Notes: a model not told the origin generated them from the sequence alone. A stretch of 64,000 nucleotides of DNA from Anthonomus grandis grandis (GCF_022605725.1 NC_065562.1:3658001-3722000), one strand, 5' to 3'. Numbered from the stretch's first letter, positions 10,204 through 23,254 are shown. Translations and numbers: made by a program.

Positions 10204-12700
10204 TACTTCCCGTACTTCTGCTACTGAAAGTATGCCAATTCATAACACATCTAAAGAGGAAATAGAAGTTGAAAGACAAAGGTTAGTGCTTTATAATTAT
10301 ATATTATTTTATGCATCGTAACTGCTGGAAAATTATAACATAATATCTATTTTATTTTTTAACGTGTTTTTGGCGCTTTTTATTTCATACAGAGTGAGCC
10401 AAATGAAAAATGCATTTTTTAATAGCGTTTGAGGTTATTGTTAGTACGTCAACTAAAACTGATTTTAGTTGACGCTTTTAATTAATTTTATTAAGTTACC
10501 TATATTAAAAATATTAATACATTAAATTCCTAAACCAAAATATAATACTATAAAATAATATATTGTATAAATTCAAATTTCATGCAATGCTTTTTTGAAG
10601 ATACTCGTAGGGATTTTCTAAAATATTATACGTATATTTTTATAATAAGTTTTTCAAAACTTGATATGTTATTACTTATATTAGGTACATACCTAAATCA
10701 AAAACATAAAATACCGGATTTCGATAAATTGCTACCCAGCATTATAAAACATATAAATAATATTCACTAATGATTTCACTAAAATTTATGATTTTTTAAT
10801 TTTTAGCAGGAATACTTCAGTATACAGGTGATACTTCAAATTTCTTGGAATTTTATGTAAAATCTAAAAATCAAATAATATATAGGGTGTTTAATTTAAA
10901 ATAAGAAAGTTGACATCTACTTCCGGTATAACCGGAAGTGATATTGTAATGCGGTTTTCACCGACTAGTAAGGCTTTGTTTCCTGCTTTTAATGACATAA
11001 GAAAATATATATAGTTGCATTTGACTTTCTTTAAATAATCCATCAGAAAGGGTAAGTCACAAGTAAACGCCCTCTAGTGTATTTTAGGGAGTTTAAGTAA
11101 TTTGACAATTTTTTTTGGTAGAAAAAATAAAGCAACAAAGGAATTTTAAACAAAATTTGTTGAAAAAAAATCGGTTCAGTCAGTGCCGATTTTCAGCTGT
11201 TTTTATATTTCAAGATAAAAACTCCTCCCACCACTTTATTTGACATTTGACAGAAATTTTTGTAAAAACTTTTTTGTGAGAAAATTCTTCTAGAATAATA
11301 ATATAATATTTTGAGGTATAGGTTGTTAGATTTTTTGGCAAAAATGCAATTTTAAGATTTAAAGAAGCTGTAACGCCCTCTAGCGGCCGACCAATGCACT
11401 TAATTTCCGGCATTTTTTTTTGGGCCACTTTTAAAACACTTTTTTTTCAAGGCAATACGATTATTAGGGCCGGAGATATAGCCGGTGAACATTCTTATTT
11501 GCCCACCCGGTACATAATATGTACCCAATTGGCCCATATTTCTTATTTTTAAATGATTTGTTTAAAAAGTGAATATGGAATTATTTTTAACACATTATTT
11601 TTAAAAAATTTAATGAAAAGCTTAATACCTAAACTCGTGATAAAAACTAAACTTTCATTTTGGCCCTATTTTTTTTTAAATTTTTTAATTAGTTTACATT
11701 TATTTTTTATTAGTTTTTATATCAAAATATTACTTTTAGGACATCTCATGATACCATAACTGACTACGTTATAGAAGGAAGGAGAATCGTAGATATTCCG
11801 AAGCTTTTTAAAGAAATCCAGAATTTATCCAGACTATAGAATTGCACAATTGCAGATATGAACATTTTAACGGAAAATAGAAAAGGCTTAAAAAGTTCAA
11901 TTTTACTAAAGTGCAAAATGTGCAATTTAGAAAAATACCTCAATCTGTTTACTCAAGATGAGTCTGAAACATGCATGGACATAAATGCCGCAGCAGCCTT
12001 AGCAACCATTTCAACGGGTATTGGATTTACTGCCGCGGAAGAATTTATGGCCATACTGGATGTTCCTTTTATGTCTCCAAATACAGATCAGCAGCACTAT
12101 GAGTTTGTGGGAGAAAAGATAAGGGAAACGGCTTGGAAAGCAATGGAGGAAGCCGCACAAGAAGAGAGTTTATTGGCCAAAGAATCAGGAGAAGTAGACC
12201 AATATAATCGCCCCTGTATCACTGCTGTGGCTGATGGTGCTTGGAGCAAAAGGTCTTATAATGTTAATTATGATGCTGCTTCAGGATTTGTAAGTTTATT
12301 ATGATTTAGTTAAATACTTAATTTTGTTTGATTTTTTTTGTATTTTAGGCTTGTGTAATTGGACAGAGGACCGGAAAACTTTTTCTTGGAATCCGAAATA
12401 AATACTGCAGCTTTTGTGCATACGCCAGTGCCAAAAACATGGAAGTCATTCCAGATCATACATGTTATAAGAACTGGTCAAATACATCCATAAGTATGGA
12501 ATCCGAGATAATTGTGGAAGGATTTCGAAAAAGTATTGACATGTATAATATTATTTATAAAAGACTTGTTGGAGATGGTGACAGTAGCGTCTATAAAAAA
12601 CTGATCGAGGCTCGCCCATATGAAAATTTACATGTGGAGAAAATTGAGTGCAGGAATCATTTATTGAGAAATTTTTGCTCCAAATTGCGTGAAATATCTA
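10204..12700 (+). pseudogene. Mutator-like transposase-domain gene, three exons, one in-frame stop
   Basis: Exons 10204-10281, 11740-12289 and 12349-12700 join in phase with GT/AG introns. Exon 1 reads TSRTSATESMPIHNTSKEE; exon 2 continues DYVIEGRRIVDIPKLFKEIQ, hits a TAG in the codon run LSRL-stop-NCTIADM, then reads CKMCN, MDINAAAALATISTGIGFT and ITAVADGAWSKRSYN. Exon 3 reads GQRTGKLFFLGIRNKYCSFC, IIVEGFRKSIDM, GDGDSSVYKKLIEARPY and VEKIECRNHLLRNFCSKLRE. This is the insect Mutator-like transposase family; ADGAWSKRSY and GDGDSSV carry the catalytic Asp contexts. The exon 3 donor at 12701 is intact but no following exon is visible. It could be a recently broken domesticated gene or element. 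Intron 1 holds the repeat at 10889-11505. Confidence 0.8.
10889..11505. mobile_element. non-autonomous element sharing an end with the 61-kb element
   Basis: The right 120 bp (11385-11505) match, in reverse complement, the repeat at 61195-61315; shared words include GGCCCTAATA, TCGTAT and GCCTTGAAAAAAAA. The left end begins GGGTGTTTAATTTAAAATAA and resembles the reverse complement of the right end (GGGTG, AATAAGAA, TCCGG in the same order), so the unit looks like a roughly 620-bp MITE with degenerate inverted ends. TA lies at both borders. It sits in intron 1 of the Mutator-like gene and holds no ORF. Confidence 0.5.
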
Positions 12701-13772
12701 GTAAGTTTATTTACGAATAACAACCGGAAATTATCGACCCGCGATATAGTAGAGGACTGGAAATAAGAAATCCATCGCGAAAATACCAACATTTTAATTT
12801 TAAAATAGGTATATTAATAGATTTTTGTAAATATAAAACTGTACTTTTTTAAATAAAATTTAAAATATAAGTAGGTATATAATTGTTTTTTCAATAAGAT
12901 TAGGGTAAAATCTATAACAGTTCAAAAAATATGTATAGAAAAAACAATTATACATAGATTTTGTATAAAAAATATATAATTTTTTAAAAATGCCTTTTAA
13001 AAACTCCCCCGTACATCATTAACAAAAAGTATCGCAAAAAGTTTAATAATAATTGTAGCAAAAAAAAATTATATGAAATAGGATCGAGCACCCCATTTCA
13101 AAGAAAAATTTTGCCAATAATCGACAATCGTAATGTCTGATTATTCAAGTTTCATAATTCCCCGCGCCATGCTGTGCCATCCTCACCAGATCTATATGAC
13201 ACGCGAGAACCTATCGGTTTGGTCGCCGCTTCATCCTTCCGCTGAGTGTTGCCGTATGTTGGGTGAGCCGAAAAATCGCCTATATTTTAAAATCCGAGTT
13301 GGTCACGTGCTGATGGATGCTCTTAATGGTATATTGGTAATGAAGTTGGTATGGAAGGTAATGAAGTTAATAACGCTAACGTTTGACATGTGATCTGTCA
13401 TGAACTTATATAAAAATTCGTGCCTCGTACAGTGCCGTGAACTTTCTTCGCTCATAAAGAATGAAATCATATTATATAATTATCGTAGTTTAAAAATTAA
13501 GGAAAGTACCTTAATTTAAAAAAACTTTAAATGTATACTTTCTGGAAGGCTTTTCTCTAAGGAGTAGGTCGCGAAACTAGTTGTCAGTAAATAGAAATTT
13601 TGAAACATCAATACCATTTTTTTCTATACCTCTTACCGATCCATTCCAGTTAAGTTGTTTAAAACATTTACCTGTAGAGCTTCTCTTCCTCTCTCTTAGA
13701 TAACTAATTTTCTATAATAAAAAAAATAAACTTTTTATAATTTAAATAAAATTATAAAAAGGAAAATCTCTA
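12701..13772. other. AT-rich stretch without recognisable gene
   Basis: It starts with the splice donor of the Mutator-like exon and ends at the TA flanking the D41D element. A short open frame at 13133-13393 has no family resemblance and no splice context. I see nothing else. Confidence 0.4.
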
Positions 13773-14234
13773 GTCTGTAAAAGGTCTGCACAAAATCCTA
13801 GAACATATTCCTGCAAAATAAGATGACTTAAAGCAACTTATCTTAGTCCAAAGTTGCTTCGTTTCTTAGTTATAGGGTGTTAAATTTAAAGAATAAAAAT
13901 CGATTTTACTTATTTTTTTCTTACATTTTGCGACATACCACTTTGAAAATTGGTACCTAGGAGTTTTTTGGTATGAGAAACTCCTTGGATGGTATGAAAA
14001 CTTCTTGGATGGAGATGGAGGGATTTTTTTTTAGGTCTTGTATGTATTTGTAGAAAAGTAATAATAAACAAATATTTTTATTGTAAAGAATTTTCGTTAT
14101 CACCCATATGCTCGGAAGAAAAAAAGCATTTTTTGATTCGGTACGAGAAGTGTCTCATTGAGAATTTGCTTAATTTGAAAATAAATGACGTGTTTTAAGT
14201 TTGTTAGTAAAAATTAAATTTCTAATTTATTAAA

Positions 14235-14712
14235 ATGGCTGAAAGAAAGTTTTGCAGAAATGACGGATATGTTATTAGTTTTTGGGTACCCTGAACGAAA
14301 TGGCCGGGCAAGGTATATGGGCAAAGATTTCCAAATAAACCAAACAATCCACTAAAGAAACTAATTTTCAAAATGAGTTTAGGGTCAATGTGTGGTTGGG
14401 AATCATTGGTAATTATATAAAATGGGTCCTGTAATTTTGGCTAACTGAATTATTTAGAACATTTACAAAATATGTTGCCAGATTTATTAGAAAAATTTTA
14501 CATCACAACTTCGGCAAAATATGTGGTTTATGCATTATGGTGCTCCACCGCATTTCACTTTAAATGTTCGGAATTATTTGCATCAACAATATCCAAATAG
14601 ATGGATTGAAAGAGAAAATGACGCTCCTGTAAACTGGCCACAACACTCACCGGACTTGACTCCATTAGATTATTTTTTGTGGGGGGCCTTTAAAAATGAT
14701 GATGTACTTTAA
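14235..14712 (+). pseudogene. D41D-family transposase remnant
   Basis: Begins MAERKFCRNDGYVISF, then after a frameshift GYPERNGRARYMGK (N-terminal DNA-binding region), and later MHYGAPPHFTLNVRNYLHQQ, PVNWPQHSPDLTPLDYFLWG. The usual QDGAPPH reads HYGAPPH, so the second catalytic Asp is replaced by Tyr. The third Asp (LTPLDYFLWG) is kept. Reading stops at 14710-14712, where unrelated DNA begins. The copy is inactive by sequence. Confidence 0.8.
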
Positions 14713-16957
14713 AGCAATTATCCCTCAGTGGGGATCAGTTCACACTGAGTCACGGGATACGACGCTCCCGAGGTACCCCAGTCGTACACACACCCACATA
14801 CACTTACATACACAGGCACACAGATACACACACATACAGACATTGATCGGCTGGTATATAGTAGCATAGGGAGTGTCGAGGGAATGGTAGCTTGAACACC
14901 TGCCAATCCCCAAGGCTGATGTGAGCAAGCTCTGCCGAAGTGCGAGCCATATACAAAGTCAGGAACCAGCCACTTCGGGCCCTGATCTGGTAATAAACAT
15001 TGGATATAGTTATCGGTGTCTATATTGTTATGTTTTTTTTTTTCAAAATGAATAAAATGGAATGATGGTGAACCAATAATGGTGAAGCGATGAATGCCAA
15101 GTTAATCAAAAGAAAAGAAGTACTAAAAATAGTGAAAGGTTTATGGCCTTAAGAGGGTCTCCAAAAGTTGTTTGATGCCCGGAGGAACTTAACCCCTCTT
15201 ACCTGAAACGCCCAGAGAAGGAATCCTTCACAATGCTGCTAGCTCAAGCCGATGTGGGTTCTAGCTTCTTTCTCAACCAAATGAACCAAAATTTCTTAGG
15301 TAGTAACTACCCAAGAGTTACCCAACTAAATGTCAAAATCAGTATGGCGCCACCAAGTTTTGGATTTTATATAATCCCAAAGGACGCCCAATATTTATTA
15401 AAATTTATTTAGGCAAGTTCAAAATGAAACTTGGAAAACAAAATCAAAGTCAAATCAGTATACACTATTGTTTCCAAATTACCTATGATATTTCAACCTA
15501 CTCAACTCAAGTGAAAAACAAATTAACAACAGAAAATAACAATTTATTTAAGTCTTGATTATCACAGAGAATTATGTTATGTTATTTATCGTTAAGAGGA
15601 ATAATTATTTAAGTTGGTAATAAGGAACCACAACATCACACAAAAAATACACAATCAAAGTGTGGTTGTCAAAATAAAATAAATTATGTTACACCCAAAC
15701 CTTTTGGGGAATGAAGCTTCAATTCAATTAAACTAATAATTTACATGGCCCGGTATATCCCGCCACGGACATTGACCTAAGCAAAAAAAAAATAACAACC
15801 CTAACTGTTGAAGCTTCCCCACTTAAAATTACCCTTTTATTAGTTTACTCTAATATTTACTAGCTAATCTGAGAAAATTTGACATCTTAGGAGTAATCTG
15901 AAAATAAATAATATAACCCAAGTATATACTCGTAGTACTACGAAGCCGGCTGCGTCTTACCTCACAGGAGTCACTTGTCACATATATATGTGCTCTTATC
16001 AGTAATATTCAATAATAAAATAGCATCGATTAAATAATGTCAATAAAATTTTAAATAAGCTTATGTTTGTATCTCAACTCAAAAGATAAAAGTTGTGATA
16101 ATAAAAATAAAATAAGTGAATAAAAAAAAAATGTTATGTTGTGTCACTTAGCTCCACACACAGCAGACTACTTCAGATTCGATACTCTCCCAGACATCCA
16201 ATTCCCAGTCAAGAAAAACTGCAGGCTTCCAAGTTTCACCTCTTCCACTTCACAATACGCCAAGCTCTGGTAGTGGTCTAGGTTAGACGTTAGCTCACAG
16301 TTGCTTAAAATCTCCTCTAGATTAGAGCCAGTAGAGTACATAACCCCAAAACGAAAGCACCATGTGGCATGAAGAAATCAGGTCCGTACAAAAAAAAAAA
16401 TCCGTCCAAAATCCATGTTATGTAGCTTTGCTAATTAAATTGTCCCCTGCCAATGCCAATCAGAACCGCTATTTTGCCGATGTTCGAGGGCACGTGAAAA
16501 ATTATTAGGTTTTAAATCGCCATAAAGGCCAGTAAATTCAACAAAACAACAAATTATAGCATTACGCCCAAAAAGTTGATTTACTCTCACCACATTTAGT
16601 CAATTATATCCCCATATGGGTAAAATTCACACGAATTTCAAAAAGAACTAAAGCACTCTTCACTTCATGACGGCGGTCTGGGAAAAGGAACGACCGCAGA
16701 GGTCAAACCCGTATTTAAGCAATCACGCACAAAGTGTATTGCCAATCGAAATATATAACAAAATAACTTAACTTTTTATAAGTACCATAAAACCTTTTAT
16801 AAAAAATAAATAACAAAATTTGTGGCCCAAGGAAGTTGGCAATGAAAATATGTGTCACTATGACAATCAATTTCGATTTTGCCTAGACCAGCAACTTCTT
16901 GCTATCTTCCAAGAAAACTAATATTTACATTAGATAAAAAGAGACAAAAATTAGATA
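14713..16957. other. inserted block of unknown origin with CA-rich microsatellite
   Basis: This interrupts the D41D element. It begins with a GC-richer segment (14713-14990) containing a degenerate (CA)n run at 14787-14845, followed by 2 kb without a sustained reading frame. The 15.1-16.4 kb part has words suggestive of an LTR or UTR of a retroelement (tct-cca-aaa-g motifs, a GC-rich block at 15150-15280), but no matching second copy is present in the window. I cannot assign a family. Confidence 0.4.
14783..14848. repeat. degenerate CA microsatellite
   Basis: The plus strand shows repeated ACACAC/ATACAC words broken by single substitutions. The minus-strand reading of this tract gives spurious Cys/Val-rich frames that are not genes. 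Confidence 0.8.
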
Positions 16958-16965
16958 GGTCAGTC

Positions 16966-17991
16966 CACGAACTTATAACTATACATGGACTGCCAATTCA
17001 ATGAAAAGTAAATGACCACTACTAGGGGGCCGCCATTGTGCGTGATTGTGTCCTTTCGATGTTGGTCACTCTGACAAATTTTAATTGTGCCAACTGTAGG
17101 GAAACAAAACATCTAAAGTTTTTGAGAGGTTATGTTTACAAAAATACAAAATAGAAAGTTACATATTGGTAAGAATTTAAGATAGTTGAGTTAGATCTGT
17201 GATTTTTCTGGTACTTCTTTAAGAATTTCATTAAAATTTATGAAAGAAAGTAATCCTCACCTAAAATGAGACAAAGTTTCAATCAACTTAGAATAGATGC
17301 GTGCACTTTAAAATATTTGTTTTATCATTCTGATAATCTTGAATCTTATAAATCTTAATACCATGAAAATCCTGACATTCATTTAAGTTTGCTTGTATTT
17401 ACTTAACAAATTCAGTTAAAAACACTTATTTTCTTTCTATTTTTACTATTACTTTTTTAAGTTTTACTTTCCTTCCATGTACAGTGTTTCCACATCCACA
17501 TTAATAGGTACAACCATATATAAGAATCAAAATATAGATGATTTTATGAGGGTTTGTAATTATAAAGGGTTTATATAGAAAAAATCTATTATTCTGTCAA
17601 CAACTCAATATATTATTCTATTATAAACAACGCAGACGGACAATTCACAATAATTCGGTTTTGAGAAACTGAACCAAATACCTTTAAATAAAGATGGTGA
17701 TACATTATTCACGTATTAAATAAGGAGAAAGATACATCGCCTGTTCCAGACGATATACCCTAGCGTCGTTTACAAATCGTCAAAAACTAGGCAATCCGCT
17801 ATACTCACACGTCAAATGTCAACTTCATTACCGTTGTTTAATATATTTTTTGTTGGCAACATAAAACATTTTCAGAGTGACCAACATCAAAAGGACACAA
17901 CCACTATAAAAATGGCGGCCACCATGCAGTGGTCATTTTTGGGTATCGCGGCCATAAGCATTAGCAGTCCAGGTATATTTTTAAGTTCGTG
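16966..17991. mobile_element. 1,026-bp non-autonomous element with about 190-bp inverted ends and 8-bp duplication
   Basis: Exact 8-bp duplications GGTCAGTC flank it at 16958-16965 and 17992-17999. Both ends begin CACGAACTTA, and the similarity extends inward for about 190 bp: left 16966-17160, right 17991-17810 in reverse complement. Each arm contains a GGCCGCCAT block and a TGAC/ACTCTGA block. It encodes no transposase. An 8-bp duplication with ends starting CA fits the P or hAT superfamilies. A second, older partial copy lies at 28580-28942. Confidence 0.8.
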
Positions 17992-18607
17992 GGTCAGTCC
18001 GAGTAAAATCAACCAGCATATCTGGTATGGTCAAGCCAAAATCAGATATTGTACTATGAACAGTACAACATACACAATAATTGTACATGCCCAATTAATC
18101 ATTATTCGTTATAAAATAATTAAATAAAGTATGGAATAATCAATATGGGACATAATTTAAATTCTAAAATATTTCTTTAGTCCAGAACAGGGTTTTATAA
18201 GAGTATAAATAAAATTTCATTAACAACCAGTACAATATGAAGCTGAAATGTACAAGACTAAATGTGTCCTTAAAAAAAAGAATACTGTAATTTGAAATGG
18301 CTAGAGAACAGAACTATGAGTTACTTGGGAGGCTATTACAGAGAGGGCATTAGTAGTATCAATCATTAATATTTGTAAAATATCTATTTTGAAAATATAA
18401 CTGTAATCAGTGCTTTTAATAAAGAGTATAAAATGCCAATTTTAACCTGTAACAATATTGCCCCGAGCGAGTTCCGATACGTCCGTGTATTCCGGTATTG
18501 GTAAAGTGTAGATCAAGCCTCAGGGAGCTGGGGTAGGGATTAAAACATCCCGCTCTTGATTAATAAAACTCGCTCCTCTGTTTATGAAGCGCTGGCAAAA
18601 CCAAACT

Positions 18608-19500
18608 ATGGAATTATCCAATTCTTCTAGTTTCCCACCCTTCTTAGAGTCTAATAAAAGACTTTTTTTTCTCCGAAAGTAAACGATTCTATTCCATTCT
18701 TCGAAAAATACTTCATTATTTTACGCAAAGAAAGCAGTTTTGAAAAAGTATCACCATTTATTATACATAAAGCGCTTACATCACTAAAAGGAGAAACGCA
18801 AAACACGCGAAAGTTAAGGAATGGAACGCAAATGATAGAAACGAAAAACAGCAAACAATCCGAAAAATTAAAAGTTATGAATAAATTACACAATATGGAA
18901 GTCACAGTAGAACCTCACAGATCACTTAATATAGTAAAGGAAGTTATCACTAGCAATGATTTACTTAACTGTGAAACTGAAGAAATATTAGAAAACCTTT
19001 AATTACAAGGAGTAACAAGTGAAACGCTTCAACACTAAAGTAAATAGACAAATTCTTCCATCTGCTACCCTACTTCTCACGTTTAAATCTTTAAAACTTC
19101 CCGAAAGAGTAAAAGCAGGATATCTAAAAGTTATCAGGATATTAAAGTTAGATTAATTTGGTCATAGGTCAGAAAAGTGTATAAACAAAGAAATTTGCCC
19201 CAGATCCGGAAAAGAAACACATCAAGAGAATCCATGTAATCTACCACCTATCTGTATAAACTGCGAAGAACAGCATTCCCCTAGATACAAGGGCTGTAAG
19301 ATTTACAAAAAAAACAAGGCATACAAAAGATTAGGGTAACGGAAAAAATCTCTCTCCTTTTTCGAAGCTAGGAAACAATATAATGTACTAAATCCAACTT
19401 TTACTAGCTCCTTTTCTAAAATTCTTCAAAAACAGCCAGAAAACAACAATAAAATCAACACTGTCGAAACGATCCTTCCCTCCACGCTCAAACTCCCAAG
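18608..19500 (+). pseudogene. gag-like ORF1 of the I-like element
   Basis: Starts at ATG 18608 (MELSNSSSFPPFLES) and continues after one frameshift as VSPFIIHKALTSLKGETQN, KNSKQSEKLKVMNKLHNMEV, TVEPHRSLNIVKEVITSNDL and NCETEEILENL. After stops, the zinc-knuckle region at about 19155-19310 shows CINKEIC, CINCEEQHSPRYKGC and IYKKNKAYKRL in shifting frames. The product would be an RNA-binding chaperone that packages element RNA. Heavy frame damage shows that the copy is dead. Confidence 0.75.
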
Positions 19501-19761
19501 CCACTAACTCTTCAAAAATCCCTCCCCTCACATTAAACAACACCTCCCTTCAAATTCCAAAACTTCCACAACAAGAACACTTACAACACCATTCAAACCA
19601 GACTACAAGAAGATAACAACAAAAATACCACAAAACGAAAAAAACTATTTATCCCATCTCAGACAAAAAAAGGGAAAATTCTTCTTCCTCACTCTCTAAA
19701 GAGAGTACTACCTCTTTAAAAACCAAAGAAAAACACCATCATAAATCCAAATAACGTACCA

Positions 19762-22700
19762 ATGCAAAATAGTATTATACATTGGAATATAAATAGTATT
19801 AACACTAATAAGGTAGAATTGAAATTTCTAATACAAAATCATCAGCCTCAAATTTTATCATTACAAGAAAAGAATTTCCGAGATAAATTTAAACTATTGT
19901 GAACTGATAAATTTAGACTATTGTGCTACAATATAGAAAGATTAGACCGTGTAGAATGCGATAGAGCATCTGGAGGAGTAGCTCTACTAATTAGAGAAGA
20001 TTTTCCCCACGAAAGAATAAATATAGACACTACTCTAGAAGCTATAGTTATATCAACATACATACTAAAACCACTATATGTAGTATATACATACCATCAT
20101 CACAAAAAGTCTCACAAGCAGACATAAATAAGTTATTAGAACATCTTCCTACACCTTTCATCCTAGTAGGGGACCTTAATGCCCACAATTCTATCTGGGG
20201 ATCGAATCACATCGATGCCCGTGGAAAAATTATCGAAAATATCTTAGAGAATGAACAACTATTTTTATATAATGATGGATCTCCAACCTTTATCTCTTCT
20301 AGCGATTCATCCTTTTCTTGCCTAGATCTAACTATTTGTAGCTTTAATCTCTCCACAAAATTTGAATAGAGCGTCCTGGATGACACCTACAATAGCGATC
20401 ACTTTCTACTCAACATTCTAAATTGGAGTTATGCTCCTATCACTATTAAATACAACCATAAAAAACAAATTGGGCAAACTTCAGTCTTGAATTTACGCCA
20501 CCAGATATTGAAAACTTCGACATAGATACAGCTACAAAAAAAAAATAACCTATTCTATTCTAGAAACATGCATTAAAAATACACAGCTTACTCATCTATT
20601 TACAAAAAAACCCTCAGTTCCATGGTGGATCTCGGAATGCAAAACAGCAGTCTCAGAAAGGAAAAAAGCACTCAATCTATTTAAACGTTACCCCACAACT
20701 AAAAATTTTATAAATTTAAAAAAACTAAGAGCAAAATCCAGAAAAATCATAAGCAAAGCCAAATTAGACTCATGGAATAAATTTACCTTTTCAATTAATT
20801 CTAATACTACAACCAAGGAAATATGGGATAAAATACGTAGACTCAAAGGAATACCTACTCGAAATATTCCTGGCCTTATAGAAAATAATTCCTGGATTAC
20901 AGACAAACAACAAATGTCACAGATCTATGCAGAGCATTTTGCCAATATTTATAATCATTGCACCCATAGAGCTTGGACATACTCAATTCAAAACGCTCCA
21001 AACAATTCCTTATGTATTATGTTATGACAATCAACATCACCCTCCCTTTACCATAAATGAACTTACACATGCCCTAAAACACAGAAATGATACCTCCCCC
21101 GGACTCGATGAAATTAGAATATCAATCACTTACCTACAGCAGCATTAAAAACTATCCTAAAACTATTTAATAAAATATGGATCTCAGGCCAACTACCAAA
21201 AAACTGGAAACACTCCATTTTAATTCCAGCCCATAAACAATCCAAACCAATCTGCAAAAAAGAAAACTATAGGGCCATAGCTTTAACCAGGCATCTATGT
21301 AAACTCCTAGAAAAAATAGTTAACAATATACTAACCTGTCATCTTGAAAAACACAAACTTATAATTCCAGAGCAATCGGGTTTTAGGAAAAATCGATCTA
21401 CACTAGATCACATCGCAGGACTAGAAATAGACATTCAAGACTCCATTAGACTAGGAAAACACAACAGCAGTCTTCCTAGACCTTAATAAAGCCTTTGACT
21501 CAATTAACAGGCAAAGCATAATAAATTCCCTAGAAGAATATAAAATAAGTGGACACATGATGTTATTTATAAGTAATTTCCTTACTTACAGAACATTTCA
21601 AGTTAGATTGGGAAACACATACTCAAACTACTATACACAAGACACAGACGAGTCCCCCAAGGTGCGGTCCTTAGCTCCATTTTGTTTGTACTAGGCATTA
21701 ATGATAATTCACATCACTTTGGGAGATCTGTCAAAGTCAGAATATTTGCAGATGACATAGTAATGCACCACGCTTCTATAAACCCGAATATAAGCCGTAC
21801 TATTTTACAAAACAACTTAAATAGATTAGTAGAGTGAGCCTCAAACAATAACCTGGATTTCTCACCGAATAAATCAATAGGAATACATTTTTGTAGAAAA
21901 AGGAATTGCAGCAAACTGATTGATCTTCATATAAATAACCAACCAATCACCACTAAATCTCACCATAAATTTCTGGAGGTCTACTTTGACTCACTTCTAA
22001 ATTTTAAACATCATATCACATACACAAAACAAAAATGCAAAAAAGACTTGCAAGTTATGCCCATGCTATCACATACAAAGTGGGGAGCTGATCCATCTTC
22101 ACTACTCATCATCTACAAAGTTTTAATAAAATCTAAAATAGACTATGGATCTATCGCCTATTCATCTGCTCCACAAAGTTATATTCAATCACTTAAACCT
22201 ATAGAGAATGCAGCACTCAGAATAGCTCTTGGAGCTTTTCATACAAATCCAATAAATAGCTTGTATTGTGAAGCAGAATGTATCTCCCCAACTTATAGAA
22301 CTACTTACCTTACCTTAAAATATGCAAATATAGTTTAAACCCAGAACAGTCTAGCACGAGATACCATCCAGGTGCAAACATTAGACTGAAACAAATACAG
22401 TAGAGATTACAAGTTCAACAAATACAAGCATACAGCTACAACACATACACAAACCCGCCATGGACACTAACACCGGTTAAAATAATAAAGGTCCTAGCAA
22501 AACATTCAAATATAATATACTTCAGCATTTATATTTAAGCAACTATTCCTAGACAATATAACTAAATTCAAACATCATATTATATACACAGATGGGTCTA
22601 AAACGGAAAACAGGGTAGGATCATCTTATTACAATACTTTCTCACTAACTAAATTATCAGAGATTCTTACAGCAGAACTATTCGCAATACATAAAGCAAA

Positions 22701-22995
22701 TAAACATCTATTTACTTTAAAAAAGCCAAATTGGTTAATAGCCACTGATTCCATGGGTGCATTACAATGTATTGAATCATATCTCCCAAAACACCGACTT
22801 GCTCTTAAAATTAAGCATCAATTAGAAAACGCATATTCACATAAATATAACACGTTCATCTGGGTACCCAGTCACATTGGAATAAAGAGAAATGAAAAAG
22901 CGGACTTAGTCGCTAAAGAACAACTTAATGCAATTTCCATACATAAACATCTTTATGCAAAAGATATAAATAACTTCTCCCTTAATATTATTTAA
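19762..22995 (+). pseudogene. ORF2 polyprotein: endonuclease, reverse transcriptase, RNase H
   Basis: Begins MQNSIIHWNINSINTNKVEL. Endonuclease motifs: SGGVALLIREDF, VGDLNAHNSIWGS and YNSDHFLLNIL. Reverse transcriptase from about 20600: ENYRAIALTRHLCKLLEKIV, QSGFRKNRSTLDHIA, FADDIVMHHAS (catalytic FADD at about 21748) and NNLDFSPNKS. RNase H from about 22555: IYTDGSKTENRVGSSYY, ELFAIHKAN, IATDSMGALQCIE and WVPSHIGIKRNEKADLVAKE, so the acidic residues of the RNase H active site are preserved. At least six frameshifts or stops interrupt it. Confidence 0.85.
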
Positions 22996-23229
22996 AATCT
23001 AATACAACTCAATTGGGACCTTCAAGACGAGAACAATAAACTATATAGAATCAAAGACAAACTTTTCTTGGGAAATAAAAATAATAGAAATGACTTTTAA
23101 TAAATTCATGTTTCTCATTAAAGTAACAAATTTTCATGCAAACTACGTTAAAAGTAAGAACACAAATTTTTTCAAAGTGGTATGACGCAGTGTTAAAAAA
23201 AATAAAATCGATTTTTATTATTTAAATTT

Positions 23230-23254
23230 CAATCAATCAATCAATCAATCAATG
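23230..23254 (-). repeat. tetranucleotide 3' tail of the LINE
   Basis: The plus strand reads (CAAT)n immediately after the AAATTT duplication, i.e. (ATTG)n at the element's 3' end. Short tandem tails are used by CR1-type LINEs for target-primed reverse transcription. Confidence 0.85.

Larger units (their letters stand above)
18430..23100 (+). mobile_element. I-like non-LTR retrotransposon with gag, endonuclease, RT and RNase H
   Basis: Plus-strand LINE inserted within the 13773-28351 composite. The order is 5' UTR (GC-richer, 18440-18600), ORF1 with CCHC knuckles (18608-19500), then ORF2 with endonuclease, reverse transcriptase and RNase H (19762-22995). An RNase H after the RT is a feature of the I, R1 and Loa groups, and the ORF1 layout resembles I-type elements. 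There are many single-base frameshifts. The 3' end lacks a tail and appears truncated near 23100; no clear duplication was found. Confidence 0.85.

Noticed and set aside
13133..13393. 86-codon plus-strand frame
   Set aside because: No family text, no splice context, and no neighbour support.
14718..14928. Cys/Val-rich minus-strand frames
   Set aside because: They are translations of a CA microsatellite.
17816..18127. 103-codon plus-strand frame
   Set aside because: It lies across the inverted arm and boundary of the 16966-17991 element; the frame is by chance.
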